Below are positions 8,752 through 17,123 of a DNA stretch of 64,000 nt, one piece after another (positions within the stretch are counted from its first letter, which is position 1; each line of letters opens with the position of its first letter). Below the pieces are notes generated by a model. The model was not told the DNA's origin. It searched no databases and saw only the letters and a list, made by a program, of their open reading frames with translations. A program made the position numbers and the translations under genes. This DNA is from Tahibacter amnicola (GTDB lineage Bacteria; Pseudomonadota; Gammaproteobacteria; Xanthomonadales; Rhodanobacteraceae): the NCBI RefSeq assembly GCF_025398735.1, contig NZ_CP104694.1, positions 2,629,001 through 2,693,000 of the forward strand, given 5' to 3'.

Positions 8752-11259
8752 ATGCAGCGACAGTGGCGGCGCCTGGCGTCGATGGGATGGGTGGTGGGCT
8801 TGTTGTTCACCGGGTGGGTTTCGGCCTATGAAGTACAGGGGCTCGGAACGGCCTCGCTGGTCGGCGCAGATGCGACGGACCGCAATGGCGACGGCGACGA
8901 GTCATGCGTCATCGCCGGCAATAGCCCGCTGGAATGTGGCTTCGACGCCACCTTCGCGGCCAACAACGAAGCTGCATTCAGCAACGGCAGCAACGGGGGC
9001 GAGCGCGCGTTCAACGTGTTCGATAACGCCGTCGGCGCGTTCGATCACAAGTGGTGTTGCGATTCGCCATCGCAGGGCATAGACGATCCCGCGACCGCAG
9101 AGAACGAATCCGGCAGCCTGTACGTCCAGGCCATCTTCGCCGCGCCCATCGTGCTGCGGGCATTTACGATCACGACCGGCAATGACATCCAGCCTGGCCG
9201 TGATCCCGATATCTGGAAGATCCAGGGCTCGGTGGACGGTCAGGTGTACACGGATATCTACTCCTATTCGCAGGACGGGGTGTCGCCGTTCAGCGCGCCC
9301 AACCAGGTGTTGCTGTTCCGCGCCGGCAGCGACTATGTCACGCCGCCCGCCTACCGCTACATCCGATACCGCGTGTTCTCGACCACTGGCGACGGCAATA
9401 CGGACGGAACCGAGCATCACCTGGGCGAGCTGGAGTTCTTCGACGAACCGCTCAATCCCCAGACGATCCACATCGACGGCAGCTGCACGTTGCACGACGC
9501 GATTCTCGCCGCCAACACCGGTACGGCCGTGGGCAACTGCCCGTCGGGCAGTCGCGTCAAGGACACCCTGGTCCTGGATGCGGAGGTCACCGTGCAGGCC
9601 GCAGATACCGCTGCCGTCGCCGCCGCCCACGACGGTCACACGCAGTTGCTGCAGGGCGCCCGTGCGGGTTTGCCTGACATCACACGCTCGCTGGTTATCC
9701 GTGCCGGACAGCACACTCGCCTGCGCCGCGACCCGGCCCTGGGTTGCGATGATGCGGATCCCGACGCTTTCCGACTGTTGACGTCCACCGCAGCGCTGAC
9801 CCTGCAGGGGCTGACGATCGAGAATGGCTGCGTTGCACCGGCGGGCACGGGTGACGTCGGCGGTGGCGCCCTGCTGGTTTCCGACGCGAGCCTCACGCTC
9901 GAGGGCGTGACCTTTCGCAATAACCAGGCCCGGTCGGCGTCCAGCGCGGCCAGCGGAGGCAGCGCGACCAGCAGCGCCCAGGGTGGCGCCGTCTGGATTT
10001 CGGGGGAGGGCGACAGCACGATTTCCGGATCCCGTTTTGAAGGCAACAGCGTACTGGGAGGCACGGCGTCGGATAGCGGCGGCCGCGCGGACGGTGCGGG
10101 GCTGTTTGCCGAAAGCGGCCCGGGCAGCGTCATCGTCGATACGCTGTTCATCGGCAATCGTGCGACGGGGGGCAATGTGGAGTTGTCGCGCGGCGTCGCC
10201 GGTGGACCCACCGGTGGTTTCGCGACGGGCGGTGCCTTCCGCTGGCAGGGGACGCGGCTGCAGCTGCAGCGCGTCATTGCGCGCGACAACGTCACGCAGG
10301 GCGGCCTCGGATTTTCCAACGGCGGCGACGCGGCGGGTACGATCCATGTGGAGTACACGCCGACCCAGGTCACCGATCTGTTGCTGGAGAACAACCAGGT
10401 GATTGGCGGCAACGCAACCGGTCGCGCCGGGAACGCCGTCGGCGGGGGCTTCGTGGGGCTGGTGTCCGTGGGCGAGCGGATCACCGCCGCAGGCAACCTG
10501 GCCCAGGGCGGCTCCGCGCAGGGCAGCGGCAATGCCACGGGTGGCGGGTTGGTGATCCTGGCAGGTGACGACCGGCGCGGGATCGCTCCGCTCGGGCAGC
10601 CCGGTCCGGTGCTGCGGAACATCACGCTGAGCGGCAACCGCGCGGTTGCGCGGAGCGGTATCGCCAGCGGCAGTGCCCGCGGTGGTGGCCTGTACATTGA
10701 GAACGGCTTCCAGGCGCTGTTGCAGCACGTCACGGCGATCGACAATCAGGTCACGACCATGCCCGGAATGTCCACGGGAACCCTGCACGGCGCGGGCATC
10801 TCGACTGACGGCGATGTCGGCCTCGGTCATTCCATCCTTCGCGGCAACACTGCGACAGTGGGGTCGAATGCGCCCGCCGCCAGTGACTGTGCGGGGCTGG
10901 GTGCCAACGGTGTGGTGCTGTCGCTGGGATATAACCGGATCGAAGGCGCCGCTGCTGGCTGTGCGGTGAACCAGCCAACGGACCAGCTCGGTGTGAGCAT
11001 TCCGCTGGCGACGCTCGCGGATAACGGTTGCGAGACACGGTTGCCCGACGGCCAGTGTCTTCCCACGTTGGCGCTGCTGCCGACGAGTACGGCGGCTATC
11101 GATGCGGGCGCCTGCCAGGCGTCCGGAGTGATACAGGACGCCCGTGGCATGCATCGTCCGATTGATGTGGACGGTGTGGGCGACGGTGCGGACGATTGCG
11201 ATATCGGCGCGTTCGAATATGCTGCCGACGACGTGCTGTTCCGGAACGGGTTTCAGTAG
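8752..11259 (+). CDS. Secreted parallel beta-helix protein with N-terminal discoidin-like domain and NGF-type C-terminal tag
   Basis: An 835-residue exported protein. After the signal peptide (to about SAYEVQ), residues ~30-235 look like an F5/8-type (discoidin) carbohydrate-binding domain (VQAIFAAPIVLRAFTITTGN, then DPDIWKIQGSVDGQVYTDIY and YRYIRYRVFSTTGDG). CTLHDAILAANT opens a parallel beta-helix with Gly/Asn/Ser-rich coils (GLTIENG, VTFRNNQA, SRFEGNS, TLSGNRA), which runs to the choice-of-anchor-Q-like DCDIGAFEY. The protein ends DVLFRNGFQ, the tag discussed in the findings. It is probably a surface-bound or secreted polysaccharide-binding protein; no lyase residues are identifiable. A strong terminator follows. 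Confidence 0.8.
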   Translation: MQRQWRRLASMGWVVGLLFTGWVSAYEVQGLGTASLVGADATDRNGDGDESCVIAGNSPLECGFDATFAANNEAAFSNGSNGGERAFNVFDNAVGAFDHKWCCDSPSQGIDDPATAENESGSLYVQAIFAAPIVLRAFTITTGNDIQPGRDPDIWKIQGSVDGQVYTDIYSYSQDGVSPFSAPNQVLLFRAGSDYVTPPAYRYIRYRVFSTTGDGNTDGTEHHLGELEFFDEPLNPQTIHIDGSCTLHDAILAANTGTAVGNCPSGSRVKDTLVLDAEVTVQAADTAAVAAAHDGHTQLLQGARAGLPDITRSLVIRAGQHTRLRRDPALGCDDADPDAFRLLTSTAALTLQGLTIENGCVAPAGTGDVGGGALLVSDASLTLEGVTFRNNQARSASSAASGGSATSSAQGGAVWISGEGDSTISGSRFEGNSVLGGTASDSGGRADGAGLFAESGPGSVIVDTLFIGNRATGGNVELSRGVAGGPTGGFATGGAFRWQGTRLQLQRVIARDNVTQGGLGFSNGGDAAGTIHVEYTPTQVTDLLLENNQVIGGNATGRAGNAVGGGFVGLVSVGERITAAGNLAQGGSAQGSGNATGGGLVILAGDDRRGIAPLGQPGPVLRNITLSGNRAVARSGIASGSARGGGLYIENGFQALLQHVTAIDNQVTTMPGMSTGTLHGAGISTDGDVGLGHSILRGNTATVGSNAPAASDCAGLGANGVVLSLGYNRIEGAAAGCAVNQPTDQLGVSIPLATLADNGCETRLPDGQCLPTLALLPTSTAAIDAGACQASGVIQDARGMHRPIDVDGVGDGADDCDIGAFEYAADDVLFRNGFQ

Positions 11260-11275
11260 GCATCCGGGTGAAAAG

Positions 11276-11310
11276 GCCCCGCGACGAGCAATCGTCGCGG
11301 GGCTTTTTTT
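11276..11310 (+). terminator. Rho-independent terminator
   Basis: A perfect 12-bp stem (GCCCCGCGACGA / TCGTCGCGGGGC) closes a GCAA tetraloop and is followed by seven T. It lies 17 bases after the stop of the beta-helix gene. Confidence 0.95.
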
Positions 11311-11539
11311 GGTGCTGTGGTTTTGTCGCAGTGCGACGCGGTGTGGTAAGCGTAAAAATCGGAAAAAACATACGCGTTAAAGGAAAAATATATTCAGCGT
11401 GTTTGTACGAGTTTTTTTATCCACTCCATATTCTCTTCACTTTTACGCATCAGTCTCTCTTCCGAGCCGGAACATGCACGGCGAGCGGGGCGAGTTCACC
11501 GATCATCGCCCACCCAGCATTCACGTGGAGGGAGCAGCA
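11311..11539 (+). promoter_or_regulatory. AT-rich promoter region of the PI-PLC gene
   Basis: Positions 11340-11455 are among the most AT-rich in the window. A candidate sigma-70 pair is TTGTAC (11403-11408) and CATATT (11427-11432) with 18-bp spacing. TATATT at 11390 is an alternative -10. These matches are weak by eye. Confidence 0.35.
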
Positions 11540-13081
11540 ATGGAACGACGCATCTCGAACAACCGGATCAACACCCTGGCGATGGCCCTGGCGGCACTGC
11601 TGCCCTGCACGGGCGCTTTCGCGCACGACCACTCGGCGTACTCGCACGATTCGGGCAACAGCCGTTCAAACTCCGAATGGATGGCCAACGTTGCCGACAA
11701 GCGCCTGCTGCGCGACATGTCGTTGCCGGGTACGCACGATACGATGACCTACGACCTGGACAACTACGACAGCGCCCAGACCCAGGCGAAGTCGCTTGCA
11801 CAGCAGCTGGCTGCCGGCGTGCGCGTGCTGGACATCCGGTGCCGTCGCATCAACAACCGGTTCCATATCTATCACGGCTTCGTCACAACGCACTTCAACT
11901 TCGATGACGTGTTGCTCACCGTGACTGACTTTCTGGCTGATCACCCCAGCGAAACCGTTCTGATGCGGATCAAGCCGGAAGGCAATGAGTCGAGCACGAT
12001 GAGTTTTGAAGATGTGTTCGATACCTATGTCGACGATTCGCGCTACACCAACTACTTCTGGCGCGGCACCAGCACGGGCGTGACGCTCGGCGACGTGCGC
12101 GGCAAGATCGTGGTGCTGGCGAATTTCGAAAATGCGCCGTTTGGCATCTCCTACGGATCGATCAACATCCAGGACAACTACCAGCTCGACACGAACTGGG
12201 ATCTCTACGGCAAGTGGGTCGACGTCAAGGAGCAGATCCAGGCCGCCAATACGAGCTCGGAAGGCAGTCGCAGTTTCTACATGAATTACCTTTCCGGTTC
12301 CGGCGGGTCGTTTCCCTATTTTGTGGCCAGCGGGCACTCCAGCCCCGGCACCAGCGCGCCGCGCCTGCTGACCGGCCTGACGACGCCCGGCTGGAAAGAC
12401 AAGTACCCGGACTTCCCGCGGATCGACTGCTTCCTCGGCGTCTGCTCCATCGCGTTCGAAGGGACCAACGTCCTTGCCTACGACTATCTGGAAGACAAGA
12501 ACATCGCATTCTCGGGCATCCTGATGGCAGATTTCCCCGGTCACGGCCTGATCGATCGTATCGTTGCGCTCAACAACGATGCGGTGACGCTGTTCCAGAA
12601 CACCAACTACAGCGGCACCCGCAAGTCCGTGGAGCTGGGCAGCCACACGCTGGCGTCGCTGGCGGTGGGTGACAACATGCTCAGCTCGGTGTCGCTGGCC
12701 GACAACCTCACCGTCACGTTGTATGACAACAGCGACTTGTCCGGCAGCTACACGGTCATTTCGTCGGATACCGCCGCATTGTCGAGCTATGGCTTTGACA
12801 ACCGCGCCTCCAGCATCACGGTGATGCCAAAAGGCGCAGCGGTGTACGAACACGGCAGTTACACCGGCCGCATGCAGATCCTGCCGGTCGGCAGCTACAA
12901 CCTCTCCGACCTGAACCTGGGCAACGACGTGATCAGCTCCATCCGGGTGGGGGATGGCTACAAGGTCAAGCTGTACGAGCACTCGAATTTCAAGGGCGAC
13001 ACCAAGACCCTGACCTCGGATGCCAGTGGCCTGGGCAGCTTCAACGACGAGACGTCGAGCATCGTCGTCAGCTACGAGTAG
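11540..13081 (+). CDS. Secreted phosphatidylinositol-specific phospholipase C-type protein with two beta/gamma-crystallin domains
   Basis: A 513-residue exported protein. The signal peptide ends near GAFAHDH. Residues ~45-330 form a PI-PLC X-type TIM barrel with the general base His in SLPGTHDTMTY (near residue 66) and the second His in FHIYHGF (near residue 113), plus GVRVLDIRCRR and PSETVLMRIKPE. The family cleaves phosphatidylinositol or its glycosylated forms. Residues ~350-513 contain two beta/gamma-crystallin-like domains (VTLFQNTNYSG and AVYEHGSYTGRMQ, with VKLYEHSNFKGD), usually calcium-binding. The frame is open upstream to 11399, but ATG 11540 follows GGAGGGAG and starts at the signal peptide. 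It could act on host or environmental membranes. It converges on the delta-60 repeat gene. Confidence 0.88.
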   Translation: MERRISNNRINTLAMALAALLPCTGAFAHDHSAYSHDSGNSRSNSEWMANVADKRLLRDMSLPGTHDTMTYDLDNYDSAQTQAKSLAQQLAAGVRVLDIRCRRINNRFHIYHGFVTTHFNFDDVLLTVTDFLADHPSETVLMRIKPEGNESSTMSFEDVFDTYVDDSRYTNYFWRGTSTGVTLGDVRGKIVVLANFENAPFGISYGSINIQDNYQLDTNWDLYGKWVDVKEQIQAANTSSEGSRSFYMNYLSGSGGSFPYFVASGHSSPGTSAPRLLTGLTTPGWKDKYPDFPRIDCFLGVCSIAFEGTNVLAYDYLEDKNIAFSGILMADFPGHGLIDRIVALNNDAVTLFQNTNYSGTRKSVELGSHTLASLAVGDNMLSSVSLADNLTVTLYDNSDLSGSYTVISSDTAALSSYGFDNRASSITVMPKGAAVYEHGSYTGRMQILPVGSYNLSDLNLGNDVISSIRVGDGYKVKLYEHSNFKGDTKTLTSDASGLGSFNDETSSIVVSYE

Positions 13082-13150
13082 GACGAAGCACTGGCGTCAG
13101 GGACGATGCCGCTGCAGTCCGCCGACGCGCGCCACAGACGGCGCGCGTTG

Positions 13151-14599
13151 CTACGGCTGGAACCCGTTGTTGAAGAGCGAGTCGCCCTTCAGGCGCAGTA
13201 CTGCAAAGTCGAAATCGTCAACGCTATTGGGCATGTCGCGTCGCCACAGTGCGGACGCCGCCAGCACGATGCGTCCGTGATCGAGCGTCAGCTGGCCTGC
13301 GTGATGGTCCAGGACCGTCGAGGAAGGTGCCGTGGGAAAGACGGCAATCTGAAGGTTGCTGGGGCCGCCGCCGAGGTCCGTGGCGAATTGGTTGTCGGGG
13401 GCGCCTGTGGCGCTCATCTGTGCCACCCAGAGAATCCGGTTCGGCGACACATTGGTCTGCTCGGTGGATGTGTGCCCGGCAAGCACGATCTTGCCGTCCG
13501 TGCGAACAGCCAGCCCGGTCACGTTGAGATAGCGATAGATCCGGTCGTACTGGGCGACAGAGCTTCCAAACGGCAGTGCGAAAGCGCCGGTCGGGCCAAT
13601 CCGGGTGACAAGGTAGTTGGTGGAAACCGCCCCCTCGACCAACCGCTCGGTTTCGCCGGCGACGACGATGTTCCCGTCCGGGGCAACAGCCAGTGCACGG
13701 ATACGGTCGTCGTTGGTGCCACCGAAATTAAAGCCGATCGTTCGCAGTCCCTGCGTGCGGTCGGTGCCGGGGCAGGCTGCGGTGGTGGGGCAGAAGGTGG
13801 TGTCTTCGGCGCCGTTCAGTGCGCTGATGCGCATCAGGGCGAAATCGTTGCCCAGCTCATTGTCGGCATAACCGCCGACCGTGAGGTGATTGCCCTGCAG
13901 CACGATAGCCTGTGCGCCGTCGATATCGCCGCCGGCATGACTGGTGTTGGCGTCAAATGCGACGACGACCATGCCGTTGCCGGCGAAGGTGGACAAGGGG
14001 GATGCATCGGTGCTGGCCAGCTTCATGACGAGAAAATCGGCGTCTTCTGCTGAAATCTGGGCCTGGCCGGCCACGTAGATCTGGCCCGCGCCATCGGTCG
14101 TCACCGCTGAGAGGGTATCGCTGCCGTTGGGCATCTTGTCGACCGAGATCGTCCGGCAGCCCGAGGACGAAACCGTGGTGTCGCGCTGTCCGGCGGCGGT
14201 GTAGCGGCACACGACCGGATCGAAGTCGAAGTTGCCGGCGGGGTCCAGGCCAAAGCCGACGACGATCGTGCGGCCCAGAACATCCATGGTCGCCGCGGTC
14301 ACCGCGACCAGGGGCGCGCCGTAGGCGATCTTTCCGTTGATGCCGAAGTCCGCATCAATCGAACCGTCGGGTTTGAAGGCGGCAAGCCCGACATATCCGC
14401 TCTCGACCATGCCGACCACGAGATAGCGGCCATTCCGGTCCACCAGCACGGCCGTTGCTTCGTCGCGCTTGGTCGTGCCGGTGTCGAAACGGAGCGTCTG
14501 CTGCCCGTCTTCGCTGAACCGCTCATCGCGGTCTCCCTCGCGGCCCAGGGCCGTCGACGCGGCCAGCGCCAGCACCGTAAAGCAGAGCGATCGCACCAT
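13151..14599 (-). CDS. Secreted delta-60 repeat beta-propeller protein with NGF-type C-terminal tag
   Basis: A 482-residue exported protein. A signal peptide (VRSLCFTVLALAASTALG) is followed by repeats of the delta-60 type: LDxxFxxxG, then ALxxDxxGRxxVxG. Examples are GRYLVVGMVESGYVGLAAF, DVLGRTIVVGFGLD, APDGNIVVAGETERL and RTDGKIVLAGH. These usually fold as a beta-propeller. The protein ends GDSLFNNGFQP, the shared tag. Several Cys pairs are visible (VCRYTAAG, SGCRTIS, FCPTTAACPG). ATG 14599 is preferred to 14644 because GAGGAA lies upstream at proper spacing and the signal peptide starts there. The function is unknown and probably extracellular. Confidence 0.82.
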   Translation of the reverse strand: MVRSLCFTVLALAASTALGREGDRDERFSEDGQQTLRFDTGTTKRDEATAVLVDRNGRYLVVGMVESGYVGLAAFKPDGSIDADFGINGKIAYGAPLVAVTAATMDVLGRTIVVGFGLDPAGNFDFDPVVCRYTAAGQRDTTVSSSGCRTISVDKMPNGSDTLSAVTTDGAGQIYVAGQAQISAEDADFLVMKLASTDASPLSTFAGNGMVVVAFDANTSHAGGDIDGAQAIVLQGNHLTVGGYADNELGNDFALMRISALNGAEDTTFCPTTAACPGTDRTQGLRTIGFNFGGTNDDRIRALAVAPDGNIVVAGETERLVEGAVSTNYLVTRIGPTGAFALPFGSSVAQYDRIYRYLNVTGLAVRTDGKIVLAGHTSTEQTNVSPNRILWVAQMSATGAPDNQFATDLGGGPSNLQIAVFPTAPSSTVLDHHAGQLTLDHGRIVLAASALWRRDMPNSVDDFDFAVLRLKGDSLFNNGFQP

Positions 14600-14988
14600 T
14601 ACCCGATTCCTCGAAAGCTGTGGTCTCATGGACGCCGTCGGCATCCGGTCCGCATGTCGAATACGTATTCCGGCGCGGAAAGCGGAAGTTCACGGCGGAA
14701 CCGACAAGTGTCGCGCCGGGGGCGTGCAGATGCCAACAGGACGTGACGGGCACCGGTGGCCCTGGCACACACGTTTTCGCCTTTTCCGCGACTGCGTCAC
14801 GCAGTGAAGACGGCTGGTTGCGGAAAGCCGTGCCGGCCGACGTATTCGCTCAGGTGGCACAGACGGGCAGCGTGTTGCTGCACCGCGCCGCGCTTGCGAT
14901 GGGTCGCGACGTACCCATCTGGCACCGGAACGGCGGCACCGGCCGTTCAATCGTTTGCAGGACTCATCGACGCAGGGACACTCACCGC
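14600..14988. other. Divergent intergenic region
   Basis: It lies between the delta-60 repeat gene (minus) and the GNAT gene (plus). Both promoters should be here, but I can single out no clear -35/-10 pair. The open frames that cross it do not look coding. Confidence 0.4.
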
Positions 14989-15660
14989 ATGACCACGCTT
15001 CCGACCGCGCGTATTTCCAATCCCTTCTGGCTGGCCCTGAACACCCGCAATGCGCACCTGGGCACGGGCGGCGGCATGGCGCGCCGGTATGAGCACGCCG
15101 TGGCACCGTTTGTCGCTGTCGCCGATCGCGCGGTGCCGGCGGCGGCGGTGATGGATCTGCTCGATGCGGGTGAAACGGCCTATCTCCTCGATTGCCGTCC
15201 CGACGACCTCGATGCCCAGCCGGTCGGCAACGTGCTGCAGATGGAAGCGGCCGTCACCATCGAAGCGCCCGCGCAGCCGGTCACCGCGCTGGACGAGGCT
15301 GATACGCCCGACATGCTTGCGCTGACGGCCATTGCCTACCCCTTTTTCTTCCGGCCCCGGACGCAGCGCTTTGGCAGCTACTACGGCATCCGCGTCGATG
15401 GCCGCCTCGTCGCAATGGCGGGCGAGCGCATGGCAGTTCCGGGGGCGCAGGAGATCAGCGCCATCTGCACCCATCCCGAATTCCTCGGGCGCGGGTATGC
15501 GGCGGCGTTGACGCGTCACGTCGCCGCACGGGCGCAGGCCCGCGGCGATCGCGCCTTCCTGCACGTCAGCGCCGGGAACGAACGCGCCATCGCTCTGTAC
15601 GAGCGGCTGGGTTTCGTCGTCACGGCCGACCTCGGCTTCTGGCGCGTGGTGGCGCCGTGA
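14989..15660 (+). CDS. GNAT family N-acetyltransferase
   Basis: A 223-residue acyl-CoA-dependent acetyltransferase. The C-terminal half is the FR47-like GNAT core: EISAICTHPEFLGRGYAAAL carries the pyrophosphate-binding loop (LGRGYA), followed by FLHVSAGNERAIALYERLGF. The N-terminal ~90 residues form a variable lid. The substrate is unknown. ATG 14989 is chosen because homologous sequence starts there; the frame from 14620 is spurious upstream. The stop overlaps the GTG start of the HAD gene by 4 bp, so the two are probably translationally coupled. Confidence 0.85.
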   Translation: MTTLPTARISNPFWLALNTRNAHLGTGGGMARRYEHAVAPFVAVADRAVPAAAVMDLLDAGETAYLLDCRPDDLDAQPVGNVLQMEAAVTIEAPAQPVTALDEADTPDMLALTAIAYPFFFRPRTQRFGSYYGIRVDGRLVAMAGERMAVPGAQEISAICTHPEFLGRGYAAALTRHVAARAQARGDRAFLHVSAGNERAIALYERLGFVVTADLGFWRVVAP

Positions 15661-16334
15661 ACGACAGCAGCCACACCCGCGCGCTGCCGCGCTACGACCT
15701 GGTGATTTTCGACTTCGACGGAACGCTGGCCGATTCCTTTGACTGGTTCTGGACGTTCCTGCCCACCTTGACGCAACGATTCCGGCTTACGCCGCTCGAC
15801 TGGTCGACGCGCGATGCATACCGCCACCTGAGCGCGCGCGCCCTGGTGGCGCGACTGGGCGTACGCTGGTGGCAGGGCCCGGGCATTGCGCGTTACGCCC
15901 GGCGTTGCATGACGGAACAGGCGGGGCAGATTCCGCTGTTCGAAGGCGTGCCGGACATGCTGCGCCACCTGCGCGCGTCAGGTGTCACCATTGCTATCGT
16001 CACCTCCAACAGCAGGACCAATGTGGCCCGCATCCTGGGACCGCAGCTGGCGGCCCTGGTGGATCACTACGGTTGCGGTGCACCCATTCTGGGCAAGAAG
16101 CGCCTGACGCAGCGGGTGATGCGACAGGCGGGGGCGTCGCCGGCGCGAACCTTGTGCATTGGTGACGAGCTGCGCGACGCGGACGTGGCGCGCGTCGTGG
16201 GCGCTGATTTTGCGCCGGTGAGCTGGGGCTACACCTTGCCCGAGGCATTTGTCGTCTCGGGCTTCGGTCCCGCGATCCCGGCGCTGCCGGCCGTTGCCGA
16301 GCGCGTGCTCGGCCACGCTGCTGCCCCGGGGTAG
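15657..16334 (+). CDS. HAD-superfamily hydrolase (phosphoglycolate phosphatase-like)
   Basis: A 225-residue cytoplasmic phosphatase of the HAD superfamily. Motif I is IFDFDGTLADS, with nucleophile and acid/base Asp. Motif II is IVTSNSRTN, the motif III Lys is in PILGKKRL, and motif IV is CIGDELRDADVA, which binds magnesium. The cap helices lie between motifs I and II, as in phosphoglycolate phosphatase relatives. GTG is the start, overlapping the TGA of the acetyltransferase gene. The true substrate is unknown. Confidence 0.85.
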   Translation: MNDSSHTRALPRYDLVIFDFDGTLADSFDWFWTFLPTLTQRFRLTPLDWSTRDAYRHLSARALVARLGVRWWQGPGIARYARRCMTEQAGQIPLFEGVPDMLRHLRASGVTIAIVTSNSRTNVARILGPQLAALVDHYGCGAPILGKKRLTQRVMRQAGASPARTLCIGDELRDADVARVVGADFAPVSWGYTLPEAFVVSGFGPAIPALPAVAERVLGHAAAPG

Positions 16335-16811
16335 GGGGGATTTCATCTCCGGACGTCTGTTGCCAGGACGGGGCGTCGGGTCGACCGCTGTACGACCGCC
16401 TGCTTCGTCGCCGGGGTGTCCGGACGGGCGCTGACCGGTGGTTGGGCACGGCGCAACTGCAGTGAACAAGAAACGGTGCAAGACAGGCTGGCGAGGTCAG
16501 GCGCGTTGGGCATTGCCTGGGAGGGCCTGGTTGGCGTGGATGCGGTTGCCGGACAGTGAAGGGGATGGGCCGGGCATTGCGGATGCAACGGCTGGACAGC
16601 GGGGCTCACGGAGGTTAGCCGGACCGGTGCGGTTACCAGACGCCTGCCCGGTACGGTGAACCCCGGCAGGATGTGCGCAACGACGCAGCTGTCGCCTCGC
16701 TGCCATCTGCACTGCCGACCTTGGCGGGCGGCCTTCGGGCCGCCTGCGTTTTATCCGGGCAGGGCCCCGGCTATCATGGGTGTCTTCTTTTCCGCACCGG
16801 ACCACCCCGCC
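16335..16811. other. Intergenic region, GC-rich, with an orphan terminator
   Basis: I see no convincing gene over about 475 bases. The open frame 16438-16659 has no family signature. A strong hairpin terminator at 16724-16752 lies almost 400 bases after the HAD stop, so the HAD transcript has a long untranslated tail or an unrecognised small RNA ends here. No tRNA cloverleaf was found. Confidence 0.4.
16724..16752 (+). terminator. Rho-independent terminator with UUCG tetraloop
   Basis: A 10-bp stem (GCGGGCGGCC / GGCCGCCTGC, one G-T pair) closes a TTCG loop, followed by GTTTT. It lies just upstream of the DUF3297 gene. Confidence 0.75.
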
Positions 16812-17054
16812 ATGACCGATACCCCGCCCGATCGCCTCGACGCCAACCCCAAGAGCCGTTACCACGATGCGGCCGCCATGGAGCGCGGCGTCGGCATCCG
16901 CTTCAACGGCGAGGAAAAGTTCAACGTCGAGGAATACTGCGTCAGCGAAGGCTGGATCCGCGTTCCCTTCGGCAAGTCGCTGGACCGCCGCGGCAATCCG
17001 ATGACGGTAAAGCTCAAGGGCGAGGTGGTCGCCTACTTCCGCGACGCGCAGTGA
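16812..17054 (+). CDS. DUF3297 family protein
   Basis: An 80-residue cytoplasmic protein whose whole length matches the conserved DUF3297 family. Signature stretches are LDANPKSRYHDAAAMERGVG, GIRFNGEEKFNVEEYCVSEG and WIRVPFGKSLDRRGNPM. The length is exactly that of the family. ATG 16812 starts the homology; the longer frame from 16656 is spurious. The function is unknown. Confidence 0.93.
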   Translation: MTDTPPDRLDANPKSRYHDAAAMERGVGIRFNGEEKFNVEEYCVSEGWIRVPFGKSLDRRGNPMTVKLKGEVVAYFRDAQ

Positions 17055-17123
17055 GCGGATTTCGACGCGCTAGCGGATCCGTAGCACTGCGACCTGCTGT
17101 TTTCGTCTGACGAAGGGCTTTCC

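Noticed and set aside
8902-11154. A 750-residue open frame on the minus strand opposite the beta-helix gene
   Set aside because: Arg/Gly/Ala-rich with no domains, lies wholly opposite a gene with clear signal peptide and repeats; a result of high GC third positions.
16438-16659. A 73-residue open frame before the orphan terminator
   Set aside because: No ribosome binding site and no family-like sequence; left as intergenic.
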